Shown piece after piece: positions 8,036-18,008 of a DNA stretch of 64,000 nucleotides (position 1 is the first letter of the stretch; the number at the start of each line of letters is the position of its first letter). The notes below the pieces were generated by a model. The model was given only the letters and a program-made list of their open reading frames with translations. It ran no database searches and had not been told where the DNA came from. This DNA comes from an uncultured Collinsella sp. (GTDB taxonomy: Bacteria; Actinomycetota; Coriobacteriia; Coriobacteriales; Coriobacteriaceae): positions 30,858-94,857 of the forward strand of contig UQMY01000002.1 of assembly GCA_900542325.1 (NCBI GenBank), in the 5' to 3' direction. A program made the translations under genes and the position numbers.

Positions 8036-9177
8036 CGGTCCTCATCTCCTTGCTGTTTGGGAACGGTGGCAAACACGCGCCAGCCGCCGGCGCCGGCACG
8101 CGGGCCGGCGGTGAAGGTGCCGCCAAGCGCCTCGATGCGCTCGCGCATAGAGGCGAGCCCCATGCCCTCCGCGGCGCCGTGGCCGCTTGCTTGAACCCCG
8201 CCCGCGCCATCGTCGGTAACGATGAGCTGGTAAAACGACGGATGCTCCATGCAACGTACAGTGACAGCATGGGCGCAAGCGTGGCGCATGGTGTTGGAGA
8301 GCGCCTCGCGCAGGACCGCCGCAAAGCAGTTCGCGACGTTTGCGGGCGCATGTTCGGTCATAACTTCAAGCTCAATCCGCGGACCGCCGTCCGAGCGCGC
8401 GCCTTCAACAATGCGTTCGAGCTGCACGGAAAGGTCGACGGCGTTGTCGTTGAGCGCGTGGACGCTGGCGCGCACGAGCTGGAGCGCCTCGTCAACGGTG
8501 TATTTGACGTCGGCGAAATCGGCGGCAACGCCGGGCTCGTTGGCATGGACCACGCGCAGGGCTTCGGTTTGAAGCGAAGCGCGCGTGAGCTGGTGGCCCA
8601 CGTTATCGTGGATCTCGCGCGCGATGCGGGCGCGTTCGGCGAGCGTCGCGAGCTCGACTTCGTAGTCCTGGCGGTCGGCGAGGTCGCGGTTGCGTGCCTC
8701 GAGTGCCAGGGCGCGTTCTTGCAGCTTGTCGCGGGTGCGACGCATGCGTTCCTGTTCGCGCTCCAGCTGCGCGGTGCGCAGTGACAGCAACGTGGCGGCG
8801 ACCGAAAGGATGGCGGTTAGCAACAGCGTTCGGGTGGTGAGCGCGCCGCAGCGAAGGTCCGTGGCAAGTGCGCAGGCAAACACGGAGCCAATCGCCAGCG
8901 CGGGCCAGATGCGTTCACGGCGCACGCGTCGCGCGATGTCATAGAGGGCGAGAGGTGCGAACGGCACAAACGGCGGCACGAAGACAGCCGCGATGACGTA
9001 GGCGTAGCTGCCGGCCTCGCTGGCGCGACGGGCGCGTTCTCCCTGCGCGACCTCGGCCAGTGCGGCGATGACAACGCCAAGGCAAAACGCCGCGACCAGG
9101 CGAGCATCCACAGCAAGGCCCGTGGCGGCTGCGATGCAGCACGCCAGTACGATCGATTTGTCGAATAGCCTGTTCAT
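8032..9177 (-). CDS. Sensor histidine kinase (HisKA_3 type)
   Basis: This 381-residue membrane kinase has about four to five transmembrane segments in residues 8-135 and a coiled-coil linker at 136-170. A HisKA_3 dimerisation domain follows, with phospho-histidine H190 (AREIHDNVGHQL). A C-terminal ATPase domain has the N box (NTMRHACAHAV) and G boxes (DDGAGG, GMGLASMRERIEALGG). The frame is open up to 9309, but ATG 9177 begins just before the first hydrophobic segment and was chosen; no strong ribosome site supports either. It pairs with the overlapping regulator gene. The signal is unknown, and the short external loops suggest sensing within the membrane. Confidence 0.88.
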   Translation of the reverse strand: MNRLFDKSIVLACCIAAATGLAVDARLVAAFCLGVVIAALAEVAQGERARRASEAGSYAYVIAAVFVPPFVPFAPLALYDIARRVRRERIWPALAIGSVFACALATDLRCGALTTRTLLLTAILSVAATLLSLRTAQLEREQERMRRTRDKLQERALALEARNRDLADRQDYEVELATLAERARIAREIHDNVGHQLTRASLQTEALRVVHANEPGVAADFADVKYTVDEALQLVRASVHALNDNAVDLSVQLERIVEGARSDGGPRIELEVMTEHAPANVANCFAAVLREALSNTMRHACAHAVTVRCMEHPSFYQLIVTDDGAGGVQASGHGAAEGMGLASMRERIEALGGTFTAGPRAGAGGWRVFATVPKQQGDEDR

Positions 9178-9377
9178 ACGGGTATTGTACGCGATGCCGC
9201 GCACGGGGGAGGCGCCACTCAGAGCAAGCGTGACATTCCTCCCACGCGGCGGGGCGGTCGCGTCAGCAGGCCGCACGACCAAGACCTCCGCACTCGTGAC
9301 AAAGCTCACTGGTGCGCGCCGTCAGCTCCTGCGATGATGCAATCGTACCGGGCCGCAAGCAACAGAAGGGCCGCCTC

Positions 9378-10316
9378 ATGACAGACATCGTCCACGTCGA
9401 AAACCTCGTTAAGCGCTACGACGACCTTATTGCGCTCGACCACTTTAACCTGAGTATCGCCCCCGGCGAGATCTTTGGCCTGCTGGGCCCCAACGGCTCG
9501 GGCAAGACCACGTCCATCAACTGCATCCTGCAGCTGCTCGCCTACGACAAGGGCACCATCGAGCTGTTCGGCGAGCGCATGACGCCCGCCCGCTACGACC
9601 TCAAGCGCCGCATCGGTGTGGTGCCGCAGCAGGTGGCGGTGTTCGACGAGCTCACCGTGCGCGAGAACATCGACTATTTCTGCAGTCTCTACGTCAACGA
9701 CCGCAAGCGCCGCCGCGCGCTGGTGGACGAGGCGATCGACTTTGTCGGCCTGGGCGACTTTACCAAGTTCCGCCCCGGCAAGCTCTCGGGCGGCCTGGCG
9801 CGTCGTCTCAACATTGCCTGCGGCATCGCGCACAAGCCCGAGCTCATCTTTTTTGACGAACCCACGGTGGCGGTCGACCCGCAAAGCCGCAACGCCATCC
9901 TGGAGGGCATCTGCCGCCTGCGCGACGAGGGCGCCACGGTGGTGTATACCAGCCATTACATGGAGGAAGTCGAGCAGATCTGCAGCCGCATCATGATCAT
10001 GGACGGTGGGCGCGTGCTGGCGCAGGGCACTAACGACGAGCTCAAGCGCATGATTCAGATGGGCGAGAAGATTGTAATCGAGGTCGGCGAGGTTCCGAGT
10101 GCGGCGCTCGGTGCCGTCGCAAGCCTGCCGCACGTTCTGGACCTTTCGGCAACGGCGGGACAGCTCACGTTTTCGTGCGAAGCGAGCCCGCACAACCTGA
10201 CGGACATTCTCGATGCGCTGCGCTCGCATGACGTGCCACTCGGCCGCATCTATTCCGAACCGCCGACCCTCAACGACGTGTTCCTCGAGATCACCGGCCG
10301 CGAGCTGCGCGACTAG
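9378..10316 (+). CDS. ABC exporter ATP-binding protein
   Basis: This 312-residue ATPase has Walker A at 37-44 (GPNGSGKT), the signature LSGGLARR, Walker B (LIFFDEPT) and the switch histidine in TSHYMEEVE. It belongs to the DrrA/CcmA-like group of ABC-2 exporters, and residues from about 230 form the usual C-terminal extension. The ATG at 9378 has AGAAGGG 7 bases upstream; the open frame extends to 9312, but the extension is not family-like. It is followed after 9 bases by two permease genes. The 200-base gap to the divergent kinase must hold both promoters. Confidence 0.92.
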   Translation: MTDIVHVENLVKRYDDLIALDHFNLSIAPGEIFGLLGPNGSGKTTSINCILQLLAYDKGTIELFGERMTPARYDLKRRIGVVPQQVAVFDELTVRENIDYFCSLYVNDRKRRRALVDEAIDFVGLGDFTKFRPGKLSGGLARRLNIACGIAHKPELIFFDEPTVAVDPQSRNAILEGICRLRDEGATVVYTSHYMEEVEQICSRIMIMDGGRVLAQGTNDELKRMIQMGEKIVIEVGEVPSAALGAVASLPHVLDLSATAGQLTFSCEASPHNLTDILDALRSHDVPLGRIYSEPPTLNDVFLEITGRELRD

Positions 10317-10325
10317 GGGGCAGTC

Positions 10326-11513
10326 ATGTTCAACACCATCATCACTACGGTCAAGACGCTGATGCGCCGGCCGAGCACGTGGGTCTGGGGCGCTCTCTTT
10401 CCCATCGCACTTTCCACGATGTTCATGTTTATGTTTGCGAACCTCAGCTCCGACGGCAAGATCGACCCGGTGCCGGTTGCCGTCGTGGCGGACGAGGCTT
10501 GGGACGCTTCGACCTTTAAGGGCGTGGCGACGTCGCTTGCCAAGGAAGACAACGATCAGCTGCTCGAGATTCACGAGTGCGACGACGCGGCCGAAGCGAA
10601 CCGTGCGCTCAAGGCCGGCGAGGTCGCGGGCGTCTATACGGTCGATGCCGCGGGCACGCCCAAGCTCACGCTGCTTTCGAGCTATGACAACTCGCGCGCC
10701 TCGTCGGTGCTCACCGACCGCAGCATTCTGGAGACGGTGGCAAGCTCGTATACGCAAAATGCCGAGCTCATGTCCCAGATTGCCCAGGACAACCCGGCGG
10801 CGCTCGCCGACCCGGAGGCGGTTGCGCGCGCCCTGTCGCTCGAGGGTGGCACCCGCCGCGTAAGCCTGACACGCACCACGCCCGATGGCACGGTTATCTA
10901 CTACTACGCGCTCTTTGGCCTGGTCGCGATGATGTCTGCCGAGTTTGCCGCCTTGAGTGTCGTCGATTTGCAACCCAATCTGTCTGGCCTTGGCGCACGT
11001 CGCTGCGTGGGCGGCCTTTCCAAGACGGCGTCGCTGGCCGGTATCTTTGTGGGCTCGTGGCTGGTCTCCTTTGCTTCGATGGCAATTGCGATCGGCTACG
11101 TGCGCCTGGTCGTGGGCGTCGACTTTGGCGGGCGCGAGGGGCTGTGTTTGGTGGGCGGCGCCGCTTCCGCGCTTGCCGCCACGGGCTTGGGGCTCTTTGT
11201 GGGCACGCTTCCCGTTAAGGGCGGCAAGGCGTCCAAGTCGGGCATCCTCACGGGCTTTGCCACCATGTGCGCCCTGTTCGCCGGCCTCTACGGTGAGCCG
11301 GCGATGGCGCTTGCCGATGACGTTGCCCGCGCCTGCCCGGCCGAGTGTTGGCTCAACCCCGTCAAGCTCATCTGCGACATGTTCAACCGCCTGTATTTCT
11401 TTGAGGACCTGGGCCCCTTTGCCGTTCGCGCCGGCGCGCTGGTCCTTATGGCGCTGCTGTTCGTTGCCGCCGCCACGCTGATCTTTGGAAGGAGCCGCTA
11501 TGAGCACCTTTAA
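10326..11513 (+). CDS. ABC-2 type permease, first subunit
   Basis: This 395-residue membrane protein has the ABC-2/YhgE layout: one transmembrane helix at residues 18-38, an extracytoplasmic domain of about 150 residues, then five hydrophobic segments from about 190 to the end. The substrate is not readable from the sequence; similar exporters remove antimicrobial peptides, lipids or small toxic compounds. The gene overlaps the next permease gene by 14 bases, and the two permeases probably form a heterodimer. Confidence 0.85.
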   Translation: MFNTIITTVKTLMRRPSTWVWGALFPIALSTMFMFMFANLSSDGKIDPVPVAVVADEAWDASTFKGVATSLAKEDNDQLLEIHECDDAAEANRALKAGEVAGVYTVDAAGTPKLTLLSSYDNSRASSVLTDRSILETVASSYTQNAELMSQIAQDNPAALADPEAVARALSLEGGTRRVSLTRTTPDGTVIYYYALFGLVAMMSAEFAALSVVDLQPNLSGLGARRCVGGLSKTASLAGIFVGSWLVSFASMAIAIGYVRLVVGVDFGGREGLCLVGGAASALAATGLGLFVGTLPVKGGKASKSGILTGFATMCALFAGLYGEPAMALADDVARACPAECWLNPVKLICDMFNRLYFFEDLGPFAVRAGALVLMALLFVAAATLIFGRSRYEHL

Positions 11514-12705
11514 GACCGCGCTTCGCATGGCGCTGGCGCACCCGTTCTACCTGCTCATCTATACGGTGTTCATCTCGCTCATGGGCGTATTCATCGCGGC
11601 CTCGGTGAGCTGGAACTCGTCGCAGCTCACCGAGTACAAGCCCTATGATGCCAACGTGATCGTGGTCGATCGCGACGACAGCGATCTTTCGAGTGCGCTT
11701 ACCAAGCACCTGGGCTCACGCTTTGACCTGGTCACGGGCATCGGCGACGACGCGTACGACCTTGCCGATGCGCTCTCCAAGAGCAACAGCGCCAAGGGCA
11801 GTGCCGATTGCGTGTTCTTTATCCCGGAGGGGTTTGAGGACGATCTTGTTGCAGCCGCCCGTGCGGGGGAGGCCCTGCCCAAGCTCGACGTGACCTACGG
11901 TTCCGGCACCATGGCGGCGGCGCTCTCGTCTGCCGAGGCCTCGCGCTGGATCTCGCTCGCGGGCGCTGCGGCGGCGCTTGAACCCGCTGCTTCCGACGGC
12001 GATGTCGCCAAGGCTGCCGAGCATGCTGCCGCAAAGCGCGCGGAGGTCCAGATCGAGCAGGTCAAGGTCGACTCGACTGCTGCTACCACGCTCGAGTCGT
12101 ACTTCAACTTTGGCGCGTACGCGATCATCTCGTCGGTCATCGTGTCGGTGGGACTGGTGTTCTCGGGCATGAACGAGCCCGAGCGCGTGCGCCGCATGGA
12201 TGCCAGCCCGGTCTCTGAGCGCCAGCGTTCGCTCGCTGTGTTCGCGGCCGCCGCCGTGCTCACCGTCTGCATCTGGCTCGTGTCGAGCATGATGGGCGTC
12301 GTGGGCTTTGCCAGCGCGGTTGCCGAGGTCGGCGTGGGTCGCGTGTGCCTGGCGCTGGCGGCAACGTTTGCCCTGGCGTGCACGCCGCTGGCTGTTGGCT
12401 TTACGCTGTCGAGCCTGGGCGCGCGCGAGGAGCTGCTCAACGGTGTGGGCAACCTGCTCGGCATGCTCATGACGTTTTTGGGCGGCGCCTGGATGCCACT
12501 GTCGCTCATGGGCTCGGCCGTGCAGACGGTGGCGCACTTTGTGCCGACGTATTGGGTGAACGACGCGATCGGCAAGGCGCTCGCCGCGGACCTGACGTCC
12601 ACCGTGCTGGGCGACATCGCCTGCGATCTGGGCGTCACGGTGCTCTTTGCCGCGGCCATCGCCGCCGTAGGCCTAGCCCTCGCGCACAACAAATCCCACG
12701 CCTAG
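11500..12705 (+). CDS. ABC-2 type permease, second subunit
   Basis: This 401-residue permease has the same architecture as its upstream neighbour: an N-terminal helix, an external domain of about 180 residues rich in Ala and Ser, then about six membrane segments. ATG 11500 was chosen because AAGGAG lies 5 bases upstream; an in-frame TTG at 11485 is the alternative. It ends the ATPase-permease-permease operon, and a block of repeats (12711-12863) follows instead of a clear terminator. Confidence 0.85.
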   Translation: MSTFKTALRMALAHPFYLLIYTVFISLMGVFIAASVSWNSSQLTEYKPYDANVIVVDRDDSDLSSALTKHLGSRFDLVTGIGDDAYDLADALSKSNSAKGSADCVFFIPEGFEDDLVAAARAGEALPKLDVTYGSGTMAAALSSAEASRWISLAGAAAALEPAASDGDVAKAAEHAAAKRAEVQIEQVKVDSTAATTLESYFNFGAYAIISSVIVSVGLVFSGMNEPERVRRMDASPVSERQRSLAVFAAAAVLTVCIWLVSSMMGVVGFASAVAEVGVGRVCLALAATFALACTPLAVGFTLSSLGAREELLNGVGNLLGMLMTFLGGAWMPLSLMGSAVQTVAHFVPTYWVNDAIGKALAADLTSTVLGDIACDLGVTVLFAAAIAAVGLALAHNKSHA

Positions 12706-12710
12706 CCACC

Positions 12711-12863
12711 TAGTCATTGGGGACAGTCTTTGCCGATTCGCCGGCAGGGCTGGCAGGGACTGTCCCAATATGTCGGCACTTGGGGACGCTCCTTTCCTGC
12801 CGGCACTCATTGGGGACAGACTTAAATGAGCGATTTCACTCATTAAGTCTGTCCCCAATGAGT
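12711..12863. repeat. GGGGAC-family intergenic repeat block
   Basis: One module has GGGGACAGTC and GGGACTGTCCC about 30 bases apart. A second is a long hairpin, ACTCATTGGGGACAGACTTA at 12805 with its near-perfect complement ending at 12863. Related modules occur at 16351, 24944, 28829, 37981, 42902, 51768 and 58665. The rest of the 254-base gap shows no gene. Confidence 0.75.
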
Positions 12864-12959
12864 AGGTTGGAAAAAAGCCGCGCACGTCGCTTAAAAATAG
12901 TTCGCCCAGGTTTACTATTACCCTAGAAAAGTAGCAGAAGGCTAACAACGGGGGATAGC

Positions 12960-13673
12960 ATGGCGACAAAGCATGCCTACGTCCAGGTCAACGGGCTCAA
13001 GAAACACTACGGCGACGGTGATGCGCGCCTGACGGTACTCGATGGCATCGATACGTCCATCAATCGCGGCGAGATCTGCGTCATGCTGGGGCCCTCGGGC
13101 TCGGGCAAATCGACGTTTCTCAATCTCATCGGCGGCCTGGAGGATGCCGACGCCGGCTCCATCATGGTAGACGGCTGCGACCTTACGGTGCTCAAGCCGG
13201 CCGATCTGGGTGAGTACCGACGCCGCGAGCTGGGTTTTGTCTTTCAGTTCTACAACCTGGTGCCCGACCTTACCATCAAGGAAAACATCGAGGTCACGGC
13301 GCACCTGTCCAAAAACCCGCTCGACGTTGACGACCTGCTGCGCTCGCTCGGCCTCTACGAGCACCGCAACAAGTTCCCGCGCCAGGTCTCGGGCGGCCAG
13401 CAGCAGCGCTGCGCCATCGGCCGCGCGCTCGTCAAAAATCCGGGCCTGCTGCTGTGCGACGAGCCCACGGGCGCACTCGACTACAAGACATCCAAAGAAA
13501 TCCTGCAGCTCATGGAGGACGTCAACCGCACCTACGGCTGCACCATCATCATCGTCACCCACAACGCCGCCATCGCGCGCATGGCCAACCGCGTGCTGCG
13601 CCTGCGCGACGGCCGCATTGTCGAGGACGAGCTCAACGCCGAGCCCGTGCCCGCCGCCGAGCTCGATTGGTAG
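12960..13673 (+). CDS. MacB/LolD-type ABC ATP-binding protein
   Basis: This 237-residue ATPase has Walker A (GPSGSGKST), the signature VSGGQQQR and Walker B (LLLCDEPTGALD), which mark the MacB/LolD/BceA group that works with FtsX-type permeases. The next gene, 8 bases on, encodes exactly such a permease. ATG 12960 is preceded by CGGGGGA at good spacing. No membrane fusion protein or two-component pair accompanies it. Members act in lipoprotein release, peptide resistance or cell-wall control; the function here is open. Confidence 0.92.
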   Translation: MATKHAYVQVNGLKKHYGDGDARLTVLDGIDTSINRGEICVMLGPSGSGKSTFLNLIGGLEDADAGSIMVDGCDLTVLKPADLGEYRRRELGFVFQFYNLVPDLTIKENIEVTAHLSKNPLDVDDLLRSLGLYEHRNKFPRQVSGGQQQRCAIGRALVKNPGLLLCDEPTGALDYKTSKEILQLMEDVNRTYGCTIIIVTHNAAIARMANRVLRLRDGRIVEDELNAEPVPAAELDW

Positions 13674-13681
13674 GCGACGCC

Positions 13682-16348
13682 ATGACACCTCTCGCAAAAC
13701 GACTCCCGCGCGAGCTGCGCCGCAATATCGGCAAGTACCTGGGCATCTTTTTGCTTATGTGCGGAAGCATCGCCCTCACGTCGGGCTTTTTGCTCGCGGC
13801 GCATTCCATCGGCTGCCTTATCGACGACATGCGCGACGAGTACACGATTGAGGACGGCCGCGTGACCACTTCCTTCGAGGCCACCGACGACCAGCTCAAG
13901 GCTGCCGAGGACGCGGCGGAAGATGTCGGCGGCGTCACGTTCTACAAAAACTTCTCTATCGACGCCATCATCAAAAAGGCGGCCGGCGACGACGGCACCA
14001 AGCGCACCCTGCGCACCTATGCGCATCGCACCAAGGTCGACATTGCGTCCTACTGCGAAGGCAGCCAGCCCAAAGCGGACGACGAGGTGGCCATCGACCG
14101 CGTCTTTGCTACCAACAACGACCTCGCCGTGGGTGATAAGGTCGAGCTCGAGGGGCGCACCTACACCATCTGCGGCATCATGACCCAGCCCGATAGCCAG
14201 GCGCTGTTCCTCAACAATTCGGATTTTACGGTGAACACCATTACCTATGGCGTCGCCGAGGTCAGCGATGCCGGTTTCGCCGCGCTCGAGGATGCCGGCG
14301 GCGCGCCCGCCTACACGTACTCCTTTACCTTTAACGACCGCGACCTCTCAACCGCCGAGCGCACCGATGCCGAGCAGGATATGGTCGAGGCACTGGTGGA
14401 TGCCGATGCGCGCGTCGACGATCTTATCGATGCCGATTCCAACCAGGGCATTGGCTATGCGCGCGATGACGTGGACGGCGATTCCATGATGTGGATGACG
14501 CTGCTCAATATTATCATCGTGATCATGGCGTTCGTCTTTGTGGTCCTTACCGACGCCACCATCGAGGAGGAGAGCGCCATCATCGGCACGCTGCTCGCCA
14601 GCGGCTATCGCCGCCGCGAGATCGTGCTGCACTACCTGGCACTTCCCGCCATCGTGGGCGTGCTCGCGGCACTTTTGGGCACCGCGCTCGGCGTTGCGTT
14701 CTTTACCGAGCCCATGCGCGGCCTCTATTACGGTTCGTACAGCCTGCCTCCCTTCCAGGTGTATTGGAGCTGGGAGATCTTCGTGAAGTGTGCCGTGGTC
14801 CCCGCCGCTGCGCTCATCCTCATCACGCTGGTGGGCCTGCTTCGCAAGATGGGCAAGACGCCGTTGCAGTTCCTTCGTCACGAGGCGAGCGGCAAATCGG
14901 GCACCAAGCGCGGCCTGCAGCTGCCGGAGTGCATGGGCTTTGTCTCGCGCTTCCGTCTGCGCGTCTTCCTGCGCAACCTGGGCAACTTCGCCACGCTCTT
15001 CGTGGGCATTGCATTCGCCTCGCTGCTGCTGCTCTTTGGCCTGGCGATTTTGCCCACGATGACGCACTACGCCGACAACCTCGAGACGAGCCTGGTCGCC
15101 GAGCATCAGTACACACTCAAGGCGCCGCTGGAGCTCGAGGGCACTACCGAGGAGCGCGAGCAGTGGTCGGCACTCGAGCGCTTGCAGTCGGTTGACGGCG
15201 CGCTGCTTTCTGCCGCCCAGGATGCCGATGACGAGCTTGACGGCGCGGCCGATGCGGCGCAGACGGCAGCCGATGCCGCGACCGCATCTCCGTCTGCCGA
15301 GAGCCTGACCGCAGCGCAGGATGCGCTTGCCAAGGTCCAGGACAAGAAGGATGCGCTCTACGCGCGCCTTGACGATCTTGCCGATGCCCTCGGCTGCAAC
15401 CGCGATGAGGCCATCGATCTGATCGACAAGGCCTCTAAGATCGACACTGACAACGACGATATCCACCCGGTCAATACGACCGACAACGGCGCGGGCGCAA
15501 TCGCGCAGGCCGAGAAATATGCCGTTCACCAGCTGCAGTACGACCGTGGCGACGGCAATGGCGAGGAGACGATTTCTGTCTACGGCATCTCGTCCGATTC
15601 GCGCTACTGGAAGGGCCTCAACATCGGCGATGGCCGCGTCGTCTTTGGCGGCGGTCTGCTCGATAAGTTTGGCTGGAGCGAGGGCCAGAAGGTCACGCTC
15701 AGCGACAAGTACGAGGGTGAGCATTATTCCTTTGAGTACGCGGGCAAGGACTGTGCCTGGGGCTCAAAGTCGGACATGAATATCTATATGAGTATCGATG
15801 ACTTTAACGAGCTGTTCGACAACGATGCCGCCTACTTTAACGGCTATGTGAGCGACGAGAAGCTCGACCTCGATGCTCGTTACTTTGCCGGCGACACCAC
15901 GCCCGACGACATGCGCGCCGTGGGTGACCAGTTCATCGACATGATGAGTAAAATGATCGGAATGATGATCGGGCTCGCGGTGTTCATCTTCCTGCTGTTT
16001 ATGTACCTGCTGACCAAGGCGGTGATCGACCACAGCGCCCGTTCGATCAGCTACATGAAAGTCTTTGGCTATCGCGATAGCGAGATCTCGCATCTGTACA
16101 TCCGCTCGATCACGCTGTGCGTGGCGGCGTCGCTCGTGCTGAGCCTGCCGGTCATTATTGGCTCGCTCACGGCCATCTTCCGCTCGATGCTGCTCGCCTA
16201 CAACGGCAATATCGAGATTTACGTGCCCGCTTGGTCCATGGCTGCATGCGTCGGCATTGGCTTTGCGACCTACCTGGTCGTGGCGCTGCTGCACACGCGC
16301 TCCATCAAGCGCGTCGGCCTGGCCGAAGCCCTCAAGGTGCAAGAGTAG
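13682..16348 (+). CDS. Large FtsX-family ABC permease
   Basis: This 888-residue permease is the partner of the ATPase just upstream. It has an N-terminal helix (about 15-45) and a MacB-like external domain to about 265. A first FtsX block lies at about 270-400 and a second membrane block near 430-460. A large external domain follows that contains an Ala/Asp-rich probable coiled coil (about 515-585), and a final FtsX block (about 755-885) ends with SIKRVGLAEALKVQE. The frame is open from 13454, but ATG 13682 starts after the ATPase stop and matches the family. Coiled-coil insertions of this kind are seen in permeases that move or pull substrates outside the membrane. Confidence 0.9.
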   Translation: MTPLAKRLPRELRRNIGKYLGIFLLMCGSIALTSGFLLAAHSIGCLIDDMRDEYTIEDGRVTTSFEATDDQLKAAEDAAEDVGGVTFYKNFSIDAIIKKAAGDDGTKRTLRTYAHRTKVDIASYCEGSQPKADDEVAIDRVFATNNDLAVGDKVELEGRTYTICGIMTQPDSQALFLNNSDFTVNTITYGVAEVSDAGFAALEDAGGAPAYTYSFTFNDRDLSTAERTDAEQDMVEALVDADARVDDLIDADSNQGIGYARDDVDGDSMMWMTLLNIIIVIMAFVFVVLTDATIEEESAIIGTLLASGYRRREIVLHYLALPAIVGVLAALLGTALGVAFFTEPMRGLYYGSYSLPPFQVYWSWEIFVKCAVVPAAALILITLVGLLRKMGKTPLQFLRHEASGKSGTKRGLQLPECMGFVSRFRLRVFLRNLGNFATLFVGIAFASLLLLFGLAILPTMTHYADNLETSLVAEHQYTLKAPLELEGTTEEREQWSALERLQSVDGALLSAAQDADDELDGAADAAQTAADAATASPSAESLTAAQDALAKVQDKKDALYARLDDLADALGCNRDEAIDLIDKASKIDTDNDDIHPVNTTDNGAGAIAQAEKYAVHQLQYDRGDGNGEETISVYGISSDSRYWKGLNIGDGRVVFGGGLLDKFGWSEGQKVTLSDKYEGEHYSFEYAGKDCAWGSKSDMNIYMSIDDFNELFDNDAAYFNGYVSDEKLDLDARYFAGDTTPDDMRAVGDQFIDMMSKMIGMMIGLAVFIFLLFMYLLTKAVIDHSARSISYMKVFGYRDSEISHLYIRSITLCVAASLVLSLPVIIGSLTAIFRSMLLAYNGNIEIYVPAWSMAACVGIGFATYLVVALLHTRSIKRVGLAEALKVQE

Positions 16349-16350
16349 CA

Positions 16351-16471
16351 ATTGGGGACGTTCTTAAACGACTAGTCATCGGGGACAGTCTTTGTCGGAT
16401 TGCCGGCTCGTCGGCCGGGCTGGCAGGGACTGTCCCTGACGGCACTCATTTAAGTCTGTCCCCAATGAGTG
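16351..16471. repeat. GGGGAC-family intergenic repeat block
   Basis: It contains TTGGGGACGTTCTTAAACGA, a GGGGACAGTC ... GGGACTGTCCC pair and the half-hairpin ACTCATTTAAGTCTGTCCCC. The modules match those at 12711-12863. It lies directly after the FtsX gene stop. Confidence 0.72.
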
Positions 16472-16478
16472 GCCGTGC

Positions 16479-16508
16479 TTGACTTCAACCCACTTCACCG
16501 GGTACCAT
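16479..16508 (+). promoter_or_regulatory. Candidate sigma-70 promoter
   Basis: TTGACT (16479-16484) and TACCAT (16503-16508) are 18 bases apart and lie upstream of the DUF362 gene, just after the repeat block. Confidence 0.4.
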
Positions 16509-16551
16509 CCTCTATGTCTGTAACGCCATATAGACCGAGGGGGATAGATAT

Positions 16552-17757
16552 ATGACCGCAACTGCACCCGCAGCACCCGCTAAGGTGTACTTCACCAACC
16601 TGCGCACGCATGCTCGCGAGAGCCAGCTCGACAAACTCAAGCGCCTCATTCGCCGCGCCGGTATCGAGCAGATCGACTTTGAGAACAAGTTCGTCGCCAT
16701 CAAGATTCACTTTGGCGAGCTGGGCAATCTGAGCTTTTTGCGCCCCAACTACGCCTGCGCCGTCGCGGATGTCGTCAAGGAGCTGGGCGGCAAGCCCTTC
16801 CTCACCGACTGCAACACGCTCTATGTCGGTAGCCGCAAAAACGCGCTCGAGCACATCGATACCGCCTACCAGAACGGCTTTACCCCGTATGCCACGGGCT
16901 GCCAGATCATCATCGCAGACGGCCTCAAGGGCACCGACGAGGCACTCGTTCCGGTCGAGGGCGGCGAGTACGTGCGCGAGGCAAAGATCGGCCAGGCACT
17001 CATGGATGCCGACATCGTGATCAGCCTTACGCACTTTAAGGGTCATGAGCAGGCGGGCTTTGGCGGCGCCATGAAGAACCTGGGCATGGGAGGCGGCAGC
17101 CGTGCCGGCAAGATGGAGCAGCATGCCGCCGGCAAGCCGAGCGTCGATACTACCAACTGCGTAGGTTGCCGTGCCTGCGAGAAGATTTGCGCGCACAGCG
17201 CCATCACGTTTGACGGTACGCGTGAGCGCGAGCTTGCCAACGGCAGCACCCGCACGGTTCACGTGGCTACCATCGACCACGATCGCTGCGTGGGCTGCGG
17301 ACGCTGCATTGCGGCGTGCAACCAGGACTGCATCAAGCCCGACTATGACGCCGCGGCCGACGTACTCAACTACAAGATCGCCGAGTATACGAAGGCCGTT
17401 GTCCAGGATCGCCCCAGCTTCCATATCTCGCTCGCCATGGACATCAGCCCCAACTGCGACTGCCATCCCGAGAATGACACGCCCATCGTCAACGACATCG
17501 GCATGTTCGCGAGCTTCGACCCGGTCGCCATCGACCAGGCCTGCGCCGATGCCGTCATGGCATCCGAGCCGCTGCCTAACACCGAGCTTACCGACAGCGC
17601 GGCCAAGATGGAGCATAACCACGAGCATTTGGAGGGCGAGCAGGCGCGCGACCCCTTCTGCATCACGCATCCCGACACCGACTGGCGCGCGTGCATCGCG
17701 CATGCCGAGAAGATCGGCCTGGGCACGAGCAAGTACGAGCTCATCGAGGTCAAATAG
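16552..17757 (+). CDS. DUF362 iron-sulfur protein
   Basis: This 401-residue cytoplasmic protein has the DUF362 fold, with KIHFGELGNLSFLRP and HFKGHEQAGFGGAMKNLGMG as hallmark stretches. Inserted in the middle are two ferredoxin-like [4Fe-4S] motifs, NCVGCRACEKICA and RCVGCGRCIAACNQDC. DUF362 proteins are common in anaerobes and are thought to be redox or iron-sulfur related, but no reaction is established. A cysteine- and histidine-containing segment follows (PNCDCHPEND). The gene appears to stand alone behind its own promoter. Confidence 0.85.
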   Translation: MTATAPAAPAKVYFTNLRTHARESQLDKLKRLIRRAGIEQIDFENKFVAIKIHFGELGNLSFLRPNYACAVADVVKELGGKPFLTDCNTLYVGSRKNALEHIDTAYQNGFTPYATGCQIIIADGLKGTDEALVPVEGGEYVREAKIGQALMDADIVISLTHFKGHEQAGFGGAMKNLGMGGGSRAGKMEQHAAGKPSVDTTNCVGCRACEKICAHSAITFDGTRERELANGSTRTVHVATIDHDRCVGCGRCIAACNQDCIKPDYDAAADVLNYKIAEYTKAVVQDRPSFHISLAMDISPNCDCHPENDTPIVNDIGMFASFDPVAIDQACADAVMASEPLPNTELTDSAAKMEHNHEHLEGEQARDPFCITHPDTDWRACIAHAEKIGLGTSKYELIEVK

Positions 17758-17843
17758 CGCCTAGCTATTGGACAAAACAAGCGCCTCTGTGGCGTAAGTC
17801 GAGCAAAAGCCGCCCGTGAGCACAGCGCCCACGGGCGGTTTTC

Positions 17844-17967
17844 CGGAAGTATGCGGCAAATTCCGAGGCCGCCGAGCACACGACGTTTTTTGGCAACAAA
17901 ACCCCTGATAAATTGTTGATAAAACTGCGGTCTGGTCGGCAGTTCCAGATTTTGCCGCATACTTCCG
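17844..17967. repeat. 124-bp palindromic element (copy D)
   Basis: CGGAAGTATGCGGCAAA (17844-17860) is repeated as an exact complement at 17951-17967. The right part, with AAAACTGCGG and ATAGGGGG just outside, resembles the interior of copy A. It lies between two convergent genes and may also stop transcription. The rest of the 251-base gap is empty. Confidence 0.75.
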
Positions 17968-18008
17968 AAAATAGGGGGTTAGATAAATCCCCAGACGCCG
18001 CTTTTTCC

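Noticed and set aside
9306..11528. 740-codon open frame on the minus strand
   Set aside because: It lies opposite the ABC ATPase and permease genes, which have clear motifs and ribosome sites. High GC makes long antisense frames common.
13454..13681. N-terminal extension of the FtsX permease frame
   Set aside because: It lies wholly in another frame of the ATPase gene, and ATG 13682 gives a normal permease start.
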